A stretch of DNA of 64,000 bases from Azorinus chamasolen (lineage: Eukaryota > Mollusca > Bivalvia > Cardiida > Solecurtidae), in assembly GCA_963576725.1 (NCBI GenBank), contig OY755242.1, forward strand, positions 2,931,593 through 2,995,592, given 5' to 3'. The notes beneath the pieces are model-generated. The model saw only the letters and a program-made list of their open reading frames with translations, searched no databases and was not told where the DNA came from. Shown one piece after another: positions 32,245 through 40,902 of the stretch. Every line of letters begins with the position of its first letter. Position 1 is the stretch's first letter. The position numbers were made by a program, and so were the translations under genes.

Positions 32245-33264
32245 ATGGCTGAAGGCGGATTTGTTGATTATAATGAACCAGATTATCATGAAGACTTTGA
32301 AGATGATGTTTATAATGATGATAATGATATGTTTGCAGATGATGAATTTAACAGAACCATACAAAACCAATCCGCTCATATCGAAGATATTAATGATGTA
32401 GATACAAGAACACAATTAATAGTGGAACAGAAACAATCAATAGTTAAAAGATATTACGAGATGATAAAAGAAAAATATGGATTAGACCCGATTCGTATAG
32501 ATATTTCAAACTTTGAACTTGGCCCCGATAATAAAACATTATTTTTAAAGTTTGGAGAGAGAGAAATTCAAATCACATCCAAAAGAGGAGGTTTTATTGC
32601 TTTGAATACTTTAGCAAGTAGAATTGGTCATGGTGGAACTGATGCAATTAGAGATTTATTAAATTTACCAAATTATAACAGTACACAGCAACTATCTACC
32701 AAAGCTGTTGCAGCTTTACAAAATACAAGATATGAAATTAATAATGCAGGACAAGAAATACCCCTAGAAAATATAACTTCAGAACAAGATATTCAAAATT
32801 TATTAACAACAACATATAGATCAGAAACTGCTTTGAAAGAAGTAGTTGAAGAAATAGAAACTGCACCTAAAGAAGTACAAACAGATATAACAAAAAGAGA
32901 AGTGGATGGTATTCTTAAAGCAATGGCAACAACAAAAGAAGAGATTGCAAATCAATTAGCAAAACTGAATGAAACAAATAAACATATAGCAAGAGAAAAA
33001 GAAAAATTAGAACAGGCTAAAGAAGATAATAATGAATTTCAAATAGAAAGGATAAGTAATCGAATAAGAGAATTGGAAGGTGAGAGAAGTGCTAGATTAG
33101 AAGCAATTAATATTAATAAAGAAAAAATACGTAGTCAAGTATTTAGAATAAAAGAAACCATCAATAAAATATTGAGAGAAGACACGACATTAGCCGAAAG
33201 AATAAAAACTTTATTCAGGGAACAAGGAATTACAATTGTTAGTGTTTTAACCGCTTTTGGATGA
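32245..33264 (+). CDS. Polinton coiled-coil protein, N-terminal part of a likely two-part protein
   Basis: 339 residues with an acidic N-terminus (EDFEDDVYNDDNDMFADDEF), a small globular segment around 95-150, and a long coiled coil at about 195-325. It ends at a TGA that overlaps the ATG of the next ORF (ATGA at 33261-33264), which is in the -1 frame. The junction falls inside what reads as a continuous hydrophobic stretch (SVLTAFG, then MIIGLIVE), so the two ORFs probably formed one protein before a single-base loss, unless translation is coupled. Function unknown, possibly a virion-associated membrane protein. Confidence 0.72.
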   Translation: MAEGGFVDYNEPDYHEDFEDDVYNDDNDMFADDEFNRTIQNQSAHIEDINDVDTRTQLIVEQKQSIVKRYYEMIKEKYGLDPIRIDISNFELGPDNKTLFLKFGEREIQITSKRGGFIALNTLASRIGHGGTDAIRDLLNLPNYNSTQQLSTKAVAALQNTRYEINNAGQEIPLENITSEQDIQNLLTTTYRSETALKEVVEEIETAPKEVQTDITKREVDGILKAMATTKEEIANQLAKLNETNKHIAREKEKLEQAKEDNNEFQIERISNRIRELEGERSARLEAININKEKIRSQVFRIKETINKILREDTTLAERIKTLFREQGITIVSVLTAFG

Positions 33265-33728
33265 TTATTGGTCTTATTGTTGAAACCGTTATACCCGGTG
33301 GAGGAGGAGGATCTATAACACCAAAACCTCCACCAAAAGGTGATGGTGTGAAAGATTGGATAAAAAAACAATTAGATAATATTGGTAAATTATTAGCTAA
33401 ATTAGCTGGTAAAGCAGCAGCGGCATTACCAGGTATAATAGGGGCTATCGTATCGTGGTTATTATCCGCAACAGGTAAAGTTGTTAATTGGCTCGCTAAT
33501 AATCTATGGGTTTTATTAGTTTTAGTTATCGGATTATTATTTACGGCGGCGAAAGAGTATCTTAACTATAAAAAAAATAAAAACGTAAGACCTACCGCTA
33601 TACTTCCTACTATTATTGCTGTTTTATTATCTACATGTTCAATATTTTTGGAAGTTGATGATTTAGAAACATGTTCCGCTTTAGCCTCTAGCTTTGCCCC
33701 AATATTTTTAATATATGAATTAATTTGA
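33261..33728 (+). CDS. Polinton membrane protein, C-terminal part of the same locus
   Basis: 155 residues. A first hydrophobic segment is followed by a Gly run and Pro/Lys linker (PGGGGGSITPKPPPKGDG), then an amphipathic segment rich in Ala/Leu (LAKLAGKAAAALPGIIGAI) and two further hydrophobic segments at about 75-95 and 110-130. This looks like a membrane-active region. The 3' end overlaps by ~160 bp the leftward 472-residue gene, whose start lies at the far side. The last ~50 codons may therefore not belong to the original protein. Confidence 0.65.
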   Translation: MIIGLIVETVIPGGGGGSITPKPPPKGDGVKDWIKKQLDNIGKLLAKLAGKAAAALPGIIGAIVSWLLSATGKVVNWLANNLWVLLVLVIGLLFTAAKEYLNYKKNKNVRPTAILPTIIAVLLSTCSIFLEVDDLETCSALASSFAPIFLIYELI

Positions 33729-34984
33729 GCTGGTTGCGAGCGGAGGGAGCTTACAGCAGTCGACCGTTTAGTCGTTGTTCCTTTCAAATCTACATTTTGT
33801 CTCGGTGGAATAGGTTTAATATTAACGTCATTATTTAAACCGAGTTCTTGTTGGTCCGTTGCAACAACGATTTCATTATTATAATCTTGAATTGTTCCTA
33901 TTCGTAATTCCATATTACTCGGAGACATATACAAGTCTATTCCATATACAAAATCAACTTTACTTTTAGCATATTTTAATGTGTTTTGATATCTCGTAAT
34001 TTGACTCGGTAAATCTAGGGGGCTATTGATAGCATCCTCAACATTTGCTAAGAATTGTTTTTGAGCGTCAAAAGCAGTTCCTGTTCCAAGTATGTTCGTT
34101 CTCGTTTGAGATTGAGAACCGAGGATAGCCCAACAATAGGTTCTTATAGACTCGTTTATACGTTGAACACCCGCTTGTGTAAAACCTTTTGATGTATCAA
34201 GAATAAAAGTAGTCCAAGCATCTTTAACACCATCATCTTGTTGAAGATAATCTATGTGAACTTTCTTAGGAGGGTCATAATGACATGATGTAACTCCACA
34301 ATGTCTATCCCCCGGTACTTCGGCTCCGAATGTCATCTTAGTTAAATCAAGAACAGCCACTTTATTATCAGTAGTATGTTTACTAGAATTATCATGCCTA
34401 AAATCTGTTCTTGTCCAGGCTACATGACCGCTAGTATATACATCCCCGAGACCATCACCATTTGGATATAACTTTTGACGCCAGTCTGCGCTAGGATCTA
34501 CATTAAATTCTTTACATATACGTTCATACGCTTCACGGTCATAACTATTGTTAAAAGCATTCCAGCTTTCGTCTTGTGGTAGAGCTATACCTAATTCAAA
34601 GAGTATCCGTCTTGTTTGATAATAAACATGAAAATTGAATAAAGAAGAAATCAACCAATTTAAACTCCCTTTGGCCGAATCTTTATTTAATAAATGATCT
34701 TCATAACTTACACCACAACCCGTAGTAGCGCACCATATTGTAAAGTTAAGTTGATTTTGATAGAATAAAAACCAGTCTGTGTTCCATCGTTGTACTATAA
34801 CATCTGATGCTACGTGCGGTAATTTGTATTTTTTAAATAAATCTAGGAAATTTGCATTGAAACTTTTTCCACCTGTTGTAATAACGATGGATTGTTTCGT
34901 GAGGGTAATAATCTTTTTATTGAACACACCCCCATGGGTATATTGTGCTTCATTATTGTACTTGAAGGGATTTTGGATTGACAT
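33566..34984 (-). CDS. Polinton leftward protein with C-terminal membrane anchor
   Basis: 472 residues starting MSIQNPFKYN. A large globular region (1-390), rich in aromatic residues and with several cysteines (CATTGCG, DRHCGVTSC), is followed by a low-complexity linker and a C-terminal hydrophobic segment (TAIIVGSIAVGLTFLFFL). This is a single-pass, C-tail anchored architecture. It is one of two genes transcribed against the capsid block, and it shares its start region with the divergent minor-capsid gene, only 32 bp apart, so a bidirectional promoter is likely at 34985-35016. No characterised family is recognised. A role at the virion surface is possible. Confidence 0.75.
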   Translation of the reverse strand: MSIQNPFKYNNEAQYTHGGVFNKKIITLTKQSIVITTGGKSFNANFLDLFKKYKLPHVASDVIVQRWNTDWFLFYQNQLNFTIWCATTGCGVSYEDHLLNKDSAKGSLNWLISSLFNFHVYYQTRRILFELGIALPQDESWNAFNNSYDREAYERICKEFNVDPSADWRQKLYPNGDGLGDVYTSGHVAWTRTDFRHDNSSKHTTDNKVAVLDLTKMTFGAEVPGDRHCGVTSCHYDPPKKVHIDYLQQDDGVKDAWTTFILDTSKGFTQAGVQRINESIRTYCWAILGSQSQTRTNILGTGTAFDAQKQFLANVEDAINSPLDLPSQITRYQNTLKYAKSKVDFVYGIDLYMSPSNMELRIGTIQDYNNEIVVATDQQELGLNNDVNIKPIPPRQNVDLKGTTTKRSTAVSSLRSQPAQINSYIKNIGAKLEAKAEHVSKSSTSKNIEHVDNKTAIIVGSIAVGLTFLFFL

Positions 34985-35016
34985 TTTAAAACATTAAAAA
35001 AAGCAAACTAAAAAAA

Positions 35017-35661
35017 ATGTATCATACAATTTCAAATATTGATAAAACTATTAACTTACAACAATATATTGATAATAGAAATGGAGATAAATATATTGGA
35101 TTGAAAAGTATTACGTACGGTGTAGGTTGGTATAATATTGTTAATGAATATGTACTAAAGGTGGGCGAGAGACCTATTCAAATTCCAGATGGTTATTATA
35201 GTTTTCAACAATTATCGGATTTTTTAAAAACTTATAATATTACGTTAACGGTTAACGAAACTAACGGAATAGCGTCGTTAATTACTACTCAAGATTTGAG
35301 ATTGAGTAAAAATTTGAACTATATGTTAGGATTTGATAAACCTAGATTTAACCCTAATGAAATCTACATTGGTGAGAGAAGTATAGATTTTGCTATCTAT
35401 AAATCATTGTATCTTTATTTGGAACAAGTTAGTACTTCTCATAATTATCTTGATGGTATGCCGAGTACATTGTTAGCGGTTATTCCAGTTGAGAATAAAG
35501 AATTTGGTGAGATAACGACGATGAGACTGGAGAATCCTGAATACAAACGGTTAATTAATGGCTGTATAACTGAATTAAAATTAGAAATAAGGGACGAGAA
35601 TAATAAAAAAATAAATAATCATCTACCAGTTAATTGTGTTTTAGAGTTAAAAACTCTCTAA
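35017..35661 (+). CDS. Minor capsid (penton-like) protein of the Polinton
   Basis: 214 residues, close to the usual size of the single-jelly-roll penton proteins of Polintons and virophages. It is predicted mostly beta-stranded, with IPDGYYSFQQLSDFLKTY in the first half and a conserved-looking end ELKLEIRDENNKKINNHLPV followed by CVLELKTL. Its position just upstream of the fibre-like gene and major capsid also fits. It would form the vertices of an icosahedral capsid. The assignment is by family resemblance and context. No break is visible. Confidence 0.8.
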   Translation: MYHTISNIDKTINLQQYIDNRNGDKYIGLKSITYGVGWYNIVNEYVLKVGERPIQIPDGYYSFQQLSDFLKTYNITLTVNETNGIASLITTQDLRLSKNLNYMLGFDKPRFNPNEIYIGERSIDFAIYKSLYLYLEQVSTSHNYLDGMPSTLLAVIPVENKEFGEITTMRLENPEYKRLINGCITELKLEIRDENNKKINNHLPVNCVLELKTL

Positions 35662-35665
35662 TAAA

Positions 35666-36283
35666 ATGAGTATATTTGGAACTAAAAAAATAATATATAA
35701 AGGTGTTAGTTCTAATAATTCAGAACTTAAAAAAGAAATTAATCATGTGAGGAACGTTTTAGTTCCACAATTATCTAATAAACAACATGCCGATAATTTA
35801 GCGTTGAAAGAAGAAATTAATAAATTTAGGGGCGTAGTTCCGCAGTTATCTAATAGACAACATGCCGATAATTTAGCGTTGAAAGAAGAAATTACTAAAT
35901 TGAGGGATAGTATTAGTTCAAAGAAGACAATAAGCATATGCGCCGAAAGTAAGGGTTCATTAAAGGATGGAAAAGTATTTAGTTTCGGTAATGCTGGTAG
36001 AGAAGAAGGGGTCGGTTACGTGACTGGAAGGACCGGTTGGATATTGGGGTTAGGATTATCAAGTAAAAGAACGGACAATGATAATGTAGCTGTTGCAGTA
36101 TCTATTAATGGAATTGAACAGCTGGAATATGGTGTGTCTTAGGGTATTTTTCCGAGCGCCGCGGCACGTTTCGTTATACCGTTACAGATTGAACCTCTCG
36201 ATGTAATCAATTTCGTTTCTAAAACAGATAATTCTACATGCGTTAATACAGTGGCGTCAATGATAATTGAATTATCGTACTAA
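35666..36283 (+). pseudogene. Fibre-like protein with coiled-coil repeats, interrupted by TAG
   Basis: The first ORF covers 158 residues (35666-36142). After a TAG at 36140-36142 the same frame stays open for another 46 codons to a TAA at 36281. The N-terminal part has two tandem ~35-residue coiled-coil repeats built on PQLSNKQHADNLALKEEI, as in trimeric fibre shafts. The rest is a compact Gly-rich beta domain (SFGNAGREEGVGYVTGRTGW) that continues beyond the stop, like a C1q/TNF or phage-fibre head. Placement between penton and major capsid supports a receptor-binding fibre. The stop would remove the last third of the head. It may be a mutation of this copy or a base-call error. Confidence 0.7.
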
Positions 36284-36298
36284 AAAAAACCCTTAAAA

Positions 36299-37564
36299 AT
36301 GTCGGCCTACGGAGAAAAATTAAACCCCTACAGAAAAATAAGAGAACCGAGAGGTGTAAAAGGAATTAGACAGAGCGTTGTAATAACTAATAATCCTTCA
36401 ACTATTGATCAGAATCAACAGTTATTAGTGAGATTCCCTAACCTAGGGGATAATGATGTTATTGTTCCTGGAACAGTTAGATTAGCATTTGAAATTGAAC
36501 TTAAATCTAAGGATGCAAATTCAACTATATATCAAAACAAAGGAAGATCAATAATTAAAAAAACAACCATTCGTATAAGCGGAAATGAAGTTATGTCAAT
36601 CGATGATAGCGATATTTATCATTGTTATGTTGATTTATGGAAAACACCAACCGAACGCGCAAACATGGCTTATCAAGGTCTAGGTAAAATTAATATGTTA
36701 AAACACAGAGTTGGAGCGGGAAATGCTGGTGCAGACAAAGAAGACGAAGCTATAGCTGACGCGTATAAAAATAGATTTTGTATTCCGTTAGATTTTGAAC
36801 TATTAGAAACGCATATACCATTTTATCAGTCTGGTCTCGGTGATAGACTCGAGTACGAACTTACATTCAATGATTATAACAAAGTTATTAACTCTAACGA
36901 TAAAGATGCGAGTTATAAAATAAGTAATATTTGTTTAGAATTCGATATGGTTTCCGACATCGAATTAGCTAGACAGATAAGACAACAAGTTTCTGGTAAA
37001 ATGGTAATTTTGTACGATAGAATACTAAGACATAGAAAAATAACTAAAAATAAATCCGATACGCTATGGAATATAAATTTAAATGTTCCAGCGAGAAGTA
37101 TGAAAGGAATTCTGATGTTGTTCGAAGACCCTGAAAGACCGAACACCGAAACTTATTTCAATCCTAAAATAACAAAAGTAGAGATTACCATTGAAGGCAT
37201 TCCGAATCAATTATACAGTCAAGGAATGAAAGCTTATCAACAATGGGATGAAATTAATAATTTTTTTGCTATGAATTCTAAACGAAATAAAATAACAAAT
37301 TTAGTTTTTAAAGATGCGGTCTTCACTAATACGACATTAGAAAAATATCTTACCAGTAATTATGCGTTATGGCTTGATTTACGCACAACGGATGATAACT
37401 CACTACACGGTTCGGGAAGACGAATTGAGAATGGATCTGAAGGAATTACAATTCAAATAACGAAAGAAGCAGGAGAAGATGAAACAATAAATGTTTATCT
37501 ATTTGTTATACAAGACGCGCAAATTAATTTTGAAGATGGTAGATTTAAAGAAGTTGTTTATTAA
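36299..37564 (+). CDS. Major capsid protein, double jelly-roll
   Basis: 421 residues, intact. It is beta-rich, with the Polinton MCP pattern: N-terminal NPYRKIREPRGVKGIRQS, first jelly roll with LLVRFPNLGDNDVIVPGTVR and LAFEIELKS, a domain-linking segment around FCIPLDFELLETHIPFYQSG, and second jelly roll with FFAMNSKRNKITNLVF and YALWLDLRTTDD, ending in VFVIQD-like strands. Trimers of such proteins form icosahedral shells in the PRD1/adenovirus/NCLDV lineage. The start is fixed by CCTTAAAAATG. The ATPase follows after 24 bp. Confidence 0.9.
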   Translation: MSAYGEKLNPYRKIREPRGVKGIRQSVVITNNPSTIDQNQQLLVRFPNLGDNDVIVPGTVRLAFEIELKSKDANSTIYQNKGRSIIKKTTIRISGNEVMSIDDSDIYHCYVDLWKTPTERANMAYQGLGKINMLKHRVGAGNAGADKEDEAIADAYKNRFCIPLDFELLETHIPFYQSGLGDRLEYELTFNDYNKVINSNDKDASYKISNICLEFDMVSDIELARQIRQQVSGKMVILYDRILRHRKITKNKSDTLWNINLNVPARSMKGILMLFEDPERPNTETYFNPKITKVEITIEGIPNQLYSQGMKAYQQWDEINNFFAMNSKRNKITNLVFKDAVFTNTTLEKYLTSNYALWLDLRTTDDNSLHGSGRRIENGSEGITIQITKEAGEDETINVYLFVIQDAQINFEDGRFKEVVY

Positions 37565-37588
37565 AGGAATTTTAATTCCGTCTAAAAA

Positions 37589-38227
37589 ATGGAGCTTCCG
37601 AAATATCCTCATTGTGCTATTATATGTGGACAGACAGGTTGTGGAAAGACCGAGTTTGTACTTGACCTTTTAGAAAATCAATATTATAAAATATTCAAAT
37701 ATATAGTTATATTATGTCCCACTATTCAATGGAACAAGGCTTATAAAAATCGTGAGTGGATTGGAGATGTTAGGAAACCTAAAAACAAAAATATAATAAT
37801 TGTTAATCCTATAATTAATGATGAAGAGAAACTACAAGAATTATTAAGAATGTTCTTTAAAAAATATGCTGGTTATCCAACGTTATACATTATTGATGAT
37901 TGTAGCGCTACAAAAGAATTAACAAAGAAAAGAGATATGCTTTCTGAATTAGCTTTTTCAGGGAGACATGCTGAACAATCAGTGTGGGTTATTTCACAGA
38001 GATACAATTCTGTTTTAAAAGATTTGAGAGAACAAACAAAATGGTTATGTATGTTCTACACAAAAGACAGAGATAGTTTTGAAAATTGTCTAAGAGAAAA
38101 TGACGTTATTCCTACTTTGGAAGAACGACAAAGAATTAAAGAGGAACTAAAAAAAAAGAAGCATCGTAAATTGATATTGAGAACGGATCAACCTACTGGC
38201 TATTGGTTAGTCGACCGTTCCACTTGA
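37589..38227 (+). CDS. DNA packaging ATPase (A32/FtsK-HerA type)
   Basis: 212 residues. Walker A is GQTGCGKTEF at about residues 14-23, Walker B is TLYIIDDCSA near 98-107, and a sensor-like VISQRYN sits near 135. It would pump the genome into capsids. The length is normal for Polinton ATPases. The final 39 bp before GTCGACC (38173-38211) are duplicated downstream at 38991-39029. Confidence 0.93.
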   Translation: MELPKYPHCAIICGQTGCGKTEFVLDLLENQYYKIFKYIVILCPTIQWNKAYKNREWIGDVRKPKNKNIIIVNPIINDEEKLQELLRMFFKKYAGYPTLYIIDDCSATKELTKKRDMLSELAFSGRHAEQSVWVISQRYNSVLKDLREQTKWLCMFYTKDRDSFENCLRENDVIPTLEERQRIKEELKKKKHRKLILRTDQPTGYWLVDRST

Positions 38228-38267
38228 ACTCGAACAAGAAGAGATGATTGAAATTTATACTTATAAA

Positions 38268-38603
38268 ATGTCTATTTCATATAAAGATTTTAAAATTATT
38301 GCAAAAATTTTAGTTGAAAAATTTTGTTTAAAAGAATGTGCACAAGATGAGTTAGCCCCGGGGCACCCAGGAGCTTGTAACTTAATTGGACTTCTTCTTC
38401 TTGCTGCAAATAAAAATCATCATTTTGATTTAGTGATGGAACAGTCAGAGGATGAAATGAGTAAAGCCGAAGTTCTTAACGACCTTGAAACTATTCTTTT
38501 TGATTCAAATGAAAAAGCTAAAGAAGAAATGAGTGATGCCGACAAAAGGGAGGTCCGACGAGCTGCAGCGTTTGGGATAGGATTTTTGAGTGACCGATCT
38601 TGA
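38268..38603 (+). CDS. Small Polinton protein, paralogue 1
   Basis: 111 residues from the ATG in TATAAAATGTCT (38268), preferred over the ATG at 38244 because of that context. It begins MSISYKDFKIIAKILVEKFC, the same pattern as the next gene (MSIFSEEFKDSATILVEKFN). The two are tandem paralogues. It is helical and acidic in the second half, and includes the GC-rich insert-like segment LAPGHPGAC. Function unknown. Confidence 0.6.
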   Translation: MSISYKDFKIIAKILVEKFCLKECAQDELAPGHPGACNLIGLLLLAANKNHHFDLVMEQSEDEMSKAEVLNDLETILFDSNEKAKEEMSDADKREVRRAAAFGIGFLSDRS

Positions 38604-38638
38604 AAATATTAATTTTTATCACTTTGAGTCCCTTAAAA

Positions 38639-38887
38639 ATGTCTATTTTTTCAGAAGAATTTAAAGATTCTGCAACAATTTTAGTTGAAAAATTTAATTT
38701 AACAGAAGTTCAAAATGAGTCTGAGGAGGAAAACCCCAAAGCCCGTTCCTTAGTTGAAACTGTTATTTTAGCTGCAAATGAAAAAGTTAAAGAAGATGAA
38801 GAAGCTACACTGAATAAAAAAATATCAAATTCTATTATATTTATAGAACTGGTTATTTTATTCTTAGTGAAAAAGTATGTAGTATGA
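38639..38887 (+). CDS. Small Polinton protein, paralogue 2
   Basis: 82 residues from the ATG in CCCTTAAAAATG. It shares the ILVEKF N-terminal helix with its upstream neighbour, then an acidic stretch (NESEEENPKA), and ends in a hydrophobic segment (IIFIELVILFLVKKYVV) that may be a membrane anchor or the result of a frameshift. A third, very short start of the same type (MSIDFNVLV) occurs at 38961 and runs straight into a duplicated piece of the ATPase gene, so it is debris. Confidence 0.55.
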   Translation: MSIFSEEFKDSATILVEKFNLTEVQNESEEENPKARSLVETVILAANEKVKEDEEATLNKKISNSIIFIELVILFLVKKYVV

Positions 38888-38960
38888 GTGACCGAGATTT
38901 TTATTTTTTAAAAAAATAGTTCTTTGAGCGGGTGGAGTGAATGAAATTCAACCCTTAAAA

Positions 38961-39030
38961 ATGTCGATTGATTTTAACGTTTTAGTAAATGATATTGAGA
39001 ACGGATCAACCTACTGGCTATTGGTTAGTT
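38961..39030 (+). pseudogene. Truncated third paralogue fused to an ATPase 3' fragment
   Basis: CCCTTAAAAATG starts a third small reading frame, MSIDFNVLVN. From 38991 it is replaced by 39 bp identical to the ATPase gene end at 38173-38211. This is a recombination scar. Confidence 0.7.
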
Positions 39031-39125
39031 GATTAAGCATTACTAAAGCATTACTAAAGCATTACTAAAGCATTGATTAAGCATTGTTTAAGCATTACTA
39101 AAGCATTGTTTAAGCATTACTAATT
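39031..39125. repeat. AAGCATTACT tandem repeat inside the Polinton
   Basis: Eight or nine ~11-bp units, GCATTACTAAA with variants ATTGTTTAA and ATTGATTAA, lie between the small-protein cluster and the next gene. The same words are found near the left TIR at 31442-31506. Confidence 0.85.
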
Positions 39126-39207
39126 AAAATGCTATTGGAAAAATATGGAACTGAAGGTTTCAAAAAAAACTATAATTATTTTTAAACTAAAAAATAAATT
39201 ATATAAA

Positions 39208-39672
39208 ATGAATGCCGAAGAATTATTAACCGAAGTAACGGGAGAAGATGTTGAAGAAAAAATAGATGAAAAAAAACGTGAAAGATTATCAGCTATTGTA
39301 GCTGGTGGTAGTAGTAAACAATATCTTGGAAGAGAGTTACAACTTTCAGACATTGACGCAATGACTTCCGATCAAATAAAAAAACTATATTGTAGATATG
39401 AAGCTAGACTAGGAGGTAGTATGGTTAAAACATTAGGTAATTCTTTTATTAATTTATATGTTATGGGTGTTTCTAAGTTTTTTAATGTTAACCCTCCAAA
39501 ACTAATACAAGACTTAGAGGAAGATCCTTTTATAAATCACGCTTTGACTAGTTCATGTTGCGAACTGTACTATAGATATGGAATGTATTTAGCACCTCTT
39601 ACCGCAATGTTAACAACAGCAAAACATGTTAATCTTGCTAATAATGAAGATGATTCTCAAAAAAAGATATAA
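39208..39672 (+). CDS. Conserved Polinton protein, function unknown
   Basis: 154 residues from the ATG in TATAAAATGAATG (MNAEELLTEVTGED). The frame extends upstream to 39145, but that part is AT-rich leader. It is helical, with a well-ordered central region (KLYCRYEARLGGSMVKTLGN, then FINLYVMGVSKFF) and several cysteines (SSCCELYYRYG). It is conserved-looking and intact. No known domain. Location downstream of the ATPase suggests a virion or packaging role. Confidence 0.65.
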   Translation: MNAEELLTEVTGEDVEEKIDEKKRERLSAIVAGGSSKQYLGRELQLSDIDAMTSDQIKKLYCRYEARLGGSMVKTLGNSFINLYVMGVSKFFNVNPPKLIQDLEEDPFINHALTSSCCELYYRYGMYLAPLTAMLTTAKHVNLANNEDDSQKKI

Positions 39673-39675
39673 AAA

Positions 39676-40353
39676 ATGAATAGTGAAGAAAATATTAATA
39701 ATGACGAAAATATTAATAATGAAGAAAAAATGAATAGTGGAGAAAAGACGACTGATGGGCGACAGCAGCTCGGGCACGAAGCTCGGCTTCGCCTCGGCCG
39801 CCCTCGGGAGGGAGTTCCTCTTGGTTTTAATTCGAAACCCCAAAATCCAAAACGAGTAGCTGCGGGTAAGAAAGGTGCAGAAGCAAGAAAATTAAAAGCA
39901 GAATTAAAAAGAAAAGAAGCAGAACTTTTGAAGAAAGAAAATATGGAACTAAAAATTTCGACTGAAAAGCTTACGACCGTAGGAGCGACTGGAAGGAGTT
40001 CCCCTTTTGGTTCCTCTTCGAACGCAGACGGAGGGAGTTTAAATTCGACACCAAGACAAATAACAAAAGATTCAGATGATGATGCTTTTCAAAATTCAAC
40101 CGAAAGGGCAACCGAAGGCGCAGCGACCATCGGGAGCAAGCTCCCCTTGAGTTCCTCTTTGGCAGACGGAGGGAGTAATCTCTCGAAATTAGAAATAATA
40201 AAAGATTACATACCATTATATGTATCAATAGTAGTTGCTGGATTAGGATTATATTTATTCGTAAAAAGTAAAAACATTCAAGTCAAAGTAGAAAAAGAAA
40301 ATATATCTTATGAAATAAAGAAAGAAGAATATAACCCATTTGAATTTAATTAA
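39676..40353 (+). CDS. Polinton protein with basic motif and C-terminal membrane segment
   Basis: 225 residues. The N-terminus is Asn/Glu-rich, a basic stretch PKRVAAGKKGAEARKLKAEL precedes a coiled coil, then a Ser/Gly-rich region, and a transmembrane segment near 180-200 (YVSIVVAGLGLYLFV) with a short basic tail follows. Three GC-rich segments (around 39757-39825, 39990-40036, 40105-40175), including the word GCAGACGGAGGGAG twice, interrupt an otherwise AT-rich gene without breaking the frame. They look inserted. Confidence 0.65.
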   Translation: MNSEENINNDENINNEEKMNSGEKTTDGRQQLGHEARLRLGRPREGVPLGFNSKPQNPKRVAAGKKGAEARKLKAELKRKEAELLKKENMELKISTEKLTTVGATGRSSPFGSSSNADGGSLNSTPRQITKDSDDDAFQNSTERATEGAATIGSKLPLSSSLADGGSNLSKLEIIKDYIPLYVSIVVAGLGLYLFVKSKNIQVKVEKENISYEIKKEEYNPFEFN

Positions 40354-40383
40354 TTTTCTTTTATCTATATTTTTTCTTTAAAA

Positions 40384-40614
40384 ATGGCAACAGATGGAAA
40401 ACAAATAGCAAACATGTTATATCATGCAGGAGTAGAAACTGTATTAACAATTGGATATGCGGAAATAGGTAGAAAACTATTAAAAAGACCACCACCTAAA
40501 GTAGATTTTAATATGGGGGATATTGGAATGTTATCTATTGATATATTGCTTGCAATGGCAACAAAAGATATGTTGGTTAAACAAGGTATTATTCCAGCTG
40601 ATATCATGAAGTAG
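40384..40614 (+). CDS. Small conserved Polinton protein
   Basis: 76 residues, intact, starting in TCTTTAAAAATG. Mostly hydrophobic and helical (GVETVLTIGYAEIGRKLL, DIGMLSIDILLAMATKDML), with a KRPPPKVDF turn between the two halves. It could be a small membrane or membrane-associated virion component. Function unknown. Confidence 0.6.
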   Translation: MATDGKQIANMLYHAGVETVLTIGYAEIGRKLLKRPPPKVDFNMGDIGMLSIDILLAMATKDMLVKQGIIPADIMK

Positions 40615-40655
40615 AGCTCCTTAGAGCACCTTGTCTTATTTTTATTTTTTAAAAA

Positions 40656-40868
40656 ATGTCTAGAGTAATACCAATTAAGTTGGGTGATAAGTATGATTAT
40701 TTATTTTTAAAACCAGATGATGATGTTGAAGAAGTTATAAAAGATTATTCAGAATACGTAGTTTTTGATCCCGTTCCTATTGAAGAAAATATATCTGATT
40801 ATTTAATTATTGGCACTAGTATTTTTTTTATTGGTTTAACTATTTTAGAACTTATTAATTCGACGTAA
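40656..40868 (+). CDS. Small Polinton single-pass membrane protein
   Basis: 70 residues starting in TTTTAAAAAATG. A charged N-terminal domain (KLGDKYDYLFLKPDDDVEEV) is followed by one hydrophobic helix (YLIIGTSIFFIGLTILELI) at the C-terminus. Function unknown. It lies in the run of small genes between capsid and integrase. Confidence 0.6.
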   Translation: MSRVIPIKLGDKYDYLFLKPDDDVEEVIKDYSEYVVFDPVPIEENISDYLIIGTSIFFIGLTILELINST

Positions 40869-40902
40869 ATGGGAATCCTAGTTTTATTTTTTTAATTAAA
40901 AA

